Source of the DNA: Mya arenaria | Lineage: Eukaryota > Mollusca > Bivalvia > Myida > Myidae | DNA length: 64,000 nucleotides | Assembly: GCF_026914265.1 (NCBI RefSeq) | Contig: NC_069133.1 | Coordinates: 4,129,566-4,193,565, forward strand | Reading direction: 5' to 3' | Shown here: piece by piece, positions 58,646 to 64,000 of the stretch | Numbering within the stretch: position 1 is the first letter of the stretch | Layout of the letters: every line of letters begins with the position of its first letter | The notes under the pieces: model-generated | Seen by the model: the letters and a program-made list of their open reading frames with translations, nothing else | The model's database searches: none | What the model was told of the DNA's origin: nothing | Made by a program: the position numbers and the translations under genes

Positions 58646-59884
58646 TGATTTTTACACACACACACTACAGTTCCCAGCTTGGCCAAGAAAACACCTATCA
58701 TCTTTCAAGAGGCGTGTTCAATTGGAGTCCTGTGTGAAACAGCTAAACACAGGGTGTTGGCAACTTAAAACTGGATTCAAATACTGTATATTTAAACTTT
58801 GAAGGATGCACCTTGTGATTTGTATGGTGCAAGTTTAATATAAAGACGATAAAGCAAACCTTTGAAGCACAAATGTTTTTTGGTGGTTGAGATATTTAAG
58901 GTTTAACAACAACTAAAAGAGTTTTACGGCATCGCACAATTATTAAGTGTGACTTCGAAGATGTAACCTGTAGATGTAGTTGCGTATTTTTACCTTCGTG
59001 TCCGAAATAGATCACATCCTGGCAGGTTTTCGGAGTGTCTTAATCTAGATTTAATATTGATGCTATTTTTGCTTCGACTGATGATGAAGCATAACATAAC
59101 ATACAGTTTGGTTGCTTTGTAGACGACGGTGTTTGAAAAAAAAATCAATTTCATTTCCTCATAATCCATGAACGCCGCCATTTTGATTTTAAAAAACTGC
59201 ACCCTATAGAACGGGTCCCTATCGAACACTAAATAGCAGGACAACTTTGTATGTTCGACAGGCGGACGTTTTCGTATTGTTTTAATAATCAATGGGCAGC
59301 TGATATTGTAAAAGCCTCAACTGTCATGGAAAAAAACTCACTCTTCTTCAAGATTTGAATTCAACTGTTAACCAATATTGCTAAAATATAATTACAATAT
59401 CTGGATCATCACATTAATACGCTGTGATAGTTTTGATCTGAATGATTATTTCAAACAAATACTTCCAGTTTCAACAGAATAATTGCTACAATACTTATAA
59501 ATGATAGCTTAATATAAATTTGTTCGATTGCTGCTGAATAATTTTCATTGGAAGCAGAAAGCAAAATAATACATTTCATGGACTTTTTAACCGCATAACC
59601 GCGTAATTATTGATAAATTTCATTCGTAAAACATTTACTCGACCGAGTCAGTCTTGAATGCCGGGATATGTGTGACGTACACGGAAACAATATATTCCTG
59701 CAAAAATATGGCGTAGCTAACTATAATTTTGAGAGTAAAATGTCTTCGTATGCATATATGATATCTATTTTTTTTTTAAATAAACTCATCAAATTACAAG
59801 TACAACTATACTTTAAATAGCACGCGATGTTTTGTCATGAAAAAAACTCGCAATAGCGCTTGAAATACGCATAAGCAAGCACTT

Positions 59885-59925
59885 GACCCCCCCACACACA
59901 CACACACAAACACACTTACACGTAA
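59885..59925 (+). repeat. CA-rich microsatellite
   Basis: CCCCCCCACACACACACACA continues with ACAAACACAC. Short, imperfect. Confidence 0.8.
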
Positions 59926-60559
59926 GTAGTTCTGTTGGTACGTATGTGATGGTGTTTAAATATTTAAATGTTCATTTTGACGCGGGCGGCGAATAGTTGC
60001 GTTTCTAAAATACCGCTCCCAACGGACAATGCAAATAAATCGGAACACTGCTGCGAAAAGGCGCAGACACGGAGTCGACAGATCAACATCGGTTATAAAT
60101 TGATCATTGGAAACTTTTTAAAGAGGCTAACTCTACTGAAAATATAAGCGAGTTGCTAACAAGGTTATTGACATTTAAGTGATCACATGACTTGCAAGGT
60201 GTTCGGAAATATATACCACGCTTTTTTAAACTCGGAAACCATTATGCCCAATTGTTAAAGAGGAAACAAATACACTATGATACTGTAATCTCACTAAAAA
60301 CAGGTTGCCGGCTAAATTTGATAGGTCAAATGGCAATAGGGCCAGTTCGAATAAGAAAAACCAGATGAATTTTAAATTAGAATAAGTAGTAGCAGGCCAG
60401 TAACTTTACTATTTGAGATGGGTTAACCAAAACTTATTAATTACGTCTTATTTTTCGAATCGCGTTAAAACGACTTACGTATTTCGTTAAGTCGTCTTAC
60501 GTTTCTCGTTCAAACGATTTTCTAACTCGTTAAACCGACTGAGTATTGCATATTTTTTA

Positions 60560-60658
60560 TCTGGGCTCTAATGATTGTATTTTGTGGTAGTCATTGTTCA
60601 TATAATATATAATATATGAACAATGATAACCACAAAATACAATAATTAGAGCCTATTT
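60560..60658. repeat. Near-perfect palindrome
   Basis: GGCTCTAATGATTGTATTTT and GTGGT...CATTGTTCATATAAT are mirrored by ATTATATGAACAATG and ACCACAAAATACAATAATTA with GAGCC. Arms are about 47 bp with almost no loop. It can extrude as a cruciform or be collapsed in assemblies. Confidence 0.88.
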
Positions 60659-61493
60659 ATTATCCAATTCCTAAATATAACTTTGTTATTGTTTGAACAG
60701 GCCGGGGGCATGATGACGGACCAGCCAGCCAAACTTTAATTGGTGTATAACATCATGCGGTAATATTTACGTATTTCACAATTTCATTGTAAGTCTGTTG
60801 CTTCAAGTAAATTTATCTTGTTGGTTTTATTCATAAATTAGTTGGTGTCATGCCGTTATTGGTCTCGGCTTTGTGATAATATCATTTTTATCTGATTATC
60901 GGTCATTGGTCTGTATTGTCAATCTATGTTATCTATTCATTTAAATGCAAATCCTATAATCAGTTTAATAAAACTACATTTACAATGTAGAATGATGATT
61001 TATGTAGTGTGCATTTGATTTTAAGCTTATGTACAAAAAACCCATCTACTTCAACAATCACAGCAAAAAAAATGAAAATTATTTAGCAGCATCGATAGTC
61101 CTTTTCTGAAGAGAAAATACTTCTCATTTCAATCATTCATACATTGAGTGTTTTGCATTGAATAACTCCAGAATTCCATACCGCTTCCAGAGATATGTGG
61201 TCTCTAAGTTAGAAGAAATTTTAAGCATGTGTGGTTTGGACTCACCAAAGTGGAGTTTGATATTTGGGTTGTTAAAAACTTGTTGCAAACTATCCAACAG
61301 ATAATATATCTCATGAACTTGTCTTCAAAATCTTTTTATTTCCTGAACTTCTTCACTATTTATCAAATTTATAACTTCAGGATTATAAAGTTGAGTATGC
61401 CTCAAATGATTATTAACAGGCATTTTTCATAATTTCACAGTAGTAGAGTGTAGTTTTAGTATGTGTAAACCATTGCTTTTATGTTATTTTCAG

Positions 61494-61637
61494 ATTCTGA
61501 TGTGCCAAAAAGCTGTAGCAAAGTTCCACCATAGATCAAACAATCTGAAACCGGGAGATGCAGCCCTGAATTCCATATTTAAAGAGAATGGAGATGTTAG
61601 TCACCCCAGTAGGACTTGTTTTTGTGTTATTTATTAA
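61494..61637 (+). CDS. Candidate terminal exon in module X copy 2
   Basis: A TATTTTCAG acceptor ends at 61493. The frame is open for 47 codons (ILMCQKAVAKFHHRSN, LKPGDAALNSIFKENGDVS) and stops at TAA 61635-61637. In copy 1 the phrase L-N-P-G-D-A-A-L-N-P-I-F is preserved at about 13620-13660, but the upstream part is shifted out of frame there. Conservation of PGDAALN in both copies argues for coding origin. Function unknown. Confidence 0.35.
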   Translation: MLMCQKAVAKFHHRSNNLKPGDAALNSIFKENGDVSHPSRTCFCVIY

Positions 61638-61892
61638 CACGTGTGACATTTAGAGCAAATGTGTTATAAATGAGCAACATGTAGACATTTGCAAAATGCT
61701 GTTTTCTGAAATCTGTGTCAAATTTAGCATTTGAAACCAGATACTTTCAGATTTTTTTTCAGTTTTAAGTATTTTTGTTTTCCATTACTTTTGTTGCGCT
61801 ATTTGTTGGAGAAGCGTACAATTATAATGGTGTTGTGACCGTCAATGAACACAAGATCACTATTGATATATTGTTGAACTGATACATTATGT

Positions 61893-61895
<3 letters not shown>

Positions 61896-61984
<89 letters not shown>
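61896..61984 (+). repeat. Compound (TA)n(GA)n microsatellite
   Basis: About 18 TA repeats followed by about 26 GA repeats, uninterrupted. It lies inside module X copy 2. Confidence 0.95.
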
Positions 61985-61986
<2 letters not shown>

Positions 61987-62439
61987 AGATAAGGACAAAT
62001 TTGGCAAATTGATGCATTTCAGTAAGCTTAATTCATAAGAAATCAATGGTTGTTCAAACGTTTGCGGCTTTTAATTTGGTCAAAAGGGCTATTACGGCTT
62101 TTTACTGTCTCAATCTATAAGTATTAAATAAACTCTTGTCAAACTTCGTGTTGTGTTGCATGTAGCCTGACAATGAAATGAAGAATGTTTTTAACTCTGT
62201 TTTGTCATAAACGATACTAAAATGTGCTCAAAAACCACAGATAGTGATCCAGACAATACAGAAAAAGACGCCTTGTGTTTTGAAATAAGAATAAGTGTCG
62301 GTTGAGCCGTCTCAAATTGTAAATTAATCGACCAGCTACTACTAATTCAATTATTTTTCTCAAATTTGAACAAGACAAATTGCCATTTAAACCGTCTATT
62401 TTGACGGCAGCTGGTTCTTTTTGGTAATCCTAAATCGTA

Positions 62440-63235
62440 GGGACCGAACACATTATTTCGGAATAGCGATATTTCGGATTAACAATTTTCAGAAAATGAC
62501 CGCGTTCGCAAATTATAGATGACTTGGAATACTAAGTCGTGAAGATTGCAATGTCGGTTACACGTTACCAATATGATACATTCGGTTTGAGTTCTCTTTT
62601 GTATACACAAATATTTGTTGATTTATTGTTTAATAAATGACAAATAATTCGTTATTATACTTCTTTATTTAAAAAAACAACAAAACATTAAACATTTTAA
62701 ACAATGACAGAACATGTATGCATTCGGAACATAGCATAGTTCATAAAATGCATGTTTAAATAGCATTGAAATTACACGTTGTTTACTCAGTATCGTCCAA
62801 TTATATTTTAAAGAATGATGTGATGTCTCGCTTCACTCCGTTGATTCGGTTCATGTGTTTCTTTGTCACGTATCCGTCCAGTTTGCTAATAAAGTCGAAC
62901 ACTCCATCACCCAAATGAAACGCTCATTTTCTGACATTGATGTTTGTAACATACGCGTGCACAATGGCATTCGTTAACAAGCCGATGACGATGCCCGAGT
63001 GCTTTCGCAGTATGGTGTCGAAGACTATGTCATGATCAAGTTCGAAATAAGAATTGATAAAAAGGTGTGAAATACCAAATCGGAACCGTAACTTTTACTT
63101 CGGAATAGCGATTATTTCGGACTAGCGATTTCGGATTAAAGATTAAAAATTTAGTTAAACAAAGAATGAGTAAATTCGGGACCGAAAACTAATTTCGAAA
63201 TAGCAATAATTTCGGATAACGGTGTTCAACTGTAT
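62440..63235. mobile_element. Remnants of a DNA transposon with TTTCGGAATAGCGAT repeats
   Basis: GGGACCGAA and ATTTCGGAATAGCGAT phrases occur near 62450, 63105 and 63180, ending ATAACGGTGTTCAACTG. Between them, on the minus strand, 62810-62900 reads KLDGYVTKKHMNRINGVKRD, then ITSFF, which resembles the C-terminal end of a transposase-derived protein. Pogo-like Tc1/mariner remnants are one possibility. The end repeats are in direct rather than inverted orientation, so this is a decayed composite. Confidence 0.35.
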
Positions 63236-63239
63236 AGAA

Positions 63240-64000
63240 ATATATATAGCACAATTAGCCTCAATAAGACATTAAGGCATTGTGTGTATTTAGGGTAATT
63301 TCATTATTATTATTTTAAAAATTATTTTCATATATACATGTTTTAATGATTCTGATAAGAAATTAGAGCTTACTCTATTTGCATGTACAGTCAACATTAG
63401 AATGGTAACTTACGCGTTTTAAACCTAACATGCTTGTACAAGCATAAAAAGTGCTTACTATGCTCAGCTGCCATGATATTTGACTAAATTAATAATTGAT
63501 AGGAAATCAGGTTCATACTTTAAGGCTCATTATGTTTGAGGGTTTAATAATTGAGACAAATAATAAAAGGGCGTATAAAACTATAATAGAGTCTCAGATA
63601 ATATCTGATAAAAGCCTGCTGTCCACACAATGCATAATTAAACAGAAATTTATCGGAATGTATTGCAATTTTCAACAGTACCACAGACTCGACTACTCAT
63701 TGGCTATATGCTAAACAGGCGCTAAATTTAGAATATACTTTCGGTTCTGCTGAACGTTAATTGTAATTGAGATAAATGCATTTCTTTTATAATACTATGG
63801 GTTAAAATATTTTGAAAGGGTTAAGCGAAGTTATTTCTATATAAATACTCGTCGATAAGTCTACACTTCTAAACATACAGGACCTTTAAGAAAGTCACGT
63901 GATATAACTCACCACCTCTCACATTATATAAAGAAGATAAACTTGTATTTGAGTTCTCTCCACACATCAATTATAGAAAACAGGAAGCATAGACATGCAT
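63240..64000. other. No gene seen
   Basis: AT-rich sequence to the window edge with short open frames only. Confidence 0.35.

Larger units (their letters stand above)
60690..62200 (+). other. Module X, copy 2
   Basis: Homologous in order to 12240-15030 (see that entry). It lacks the 168-bp tandem duplication and the inserted repeat. It carries one better open exon (61494-61637) than copy 1, but its FPYR exon lacks a good donor. Confidence 0.55.

Overview
The window looks like a piece of a mollusc genome, most likely a bivalve. This is inferred from AT-rich DNA, short phase-conserved exons in long introns, many terminal-inverted-repeat (TIR) miniature elements and foldbacks, tRNA-derived SINEs, several long minisatellites, and tyrosine-recombinase (DIRS/Ngaro-type) and Gypsy retroelements. 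Several of the miniature repeats resemble ones I associate with bivalve genomes. I cannot name the species.

The best-supported host content is a small family of C2H2 zinc-finger genes with three members. Copy A (815-7537, plus strand) looks complete: five coding exons, all splice phases consistent, about 454 codons. Copy B (43791-46869, plus) is a direct-orientation duplicate that keeps exons 1-3; exons 4-5 are missing and the homology stops at about 47005 against a Gypsy remnant. Copy C (39251-34443, minus) is a diverged paralogue whose exons 2 and 3 have exactly the same lengths as in A and B (151 and 95 nt). The N-terminal half of the protein is an unfamiliar module present twice, as exons 1+2 and exons 3+4, each a basic helix followed by a segment with a G-E-E-C-F core and an L-G-S-x-K-G motif. 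The C-terminal exon carries two C2H2 fingers in A; in C one is intact and one is eroded.

The most unusual structure is in intron 1 of A and B: arrays of a roughly 62-bp minisatellite (about 28 and 22 units). Each unit is a copy of the end of intron 1 plus the start of exon 2, including the 3' splice acceptor and a fortuitous GTAAG. The true exon 2 is the last unit of each array. Copy C has a short intron 1 and no array.

Region by region: 1-7.6 kb, copy A; 8.3-11 kb, a TIR element and two foldbacks; 12.2-15 kb, an unrecognised exon-bearing module X, repeated at 60.7-62.2 kb; 16.1-17.1 kb, a repeat element with internal tandem units; 17.4-18.8 kb, an 83-bp satellite; 19.6-24.6 kb, a decayed minus-strand Ngaro/DIRS-like retroelement; 28.5 kb, more of the same satellite; 29.5-32.4 kb, MITEs and SINEs; 33.6-39.3 kb, copy C with 65-bp and 29-bp minisatellites; 41.3-41.8 kb, a tandem duplication; 43.0-47.0 kb, copy B; 47.0-54.9 kb, a broken Gypsy element interrupted by a nearly whole minus-strand DIRS-type element with textbook split direct repeats; 55-64 kb, repeats, two weak exon candidates, module X copy 2 and TIR-element remnants.

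The order copy A - X and copy B - X, all on the plus strand, suggests that one ancestral block was duplicated and then reshaped by mobile elements.
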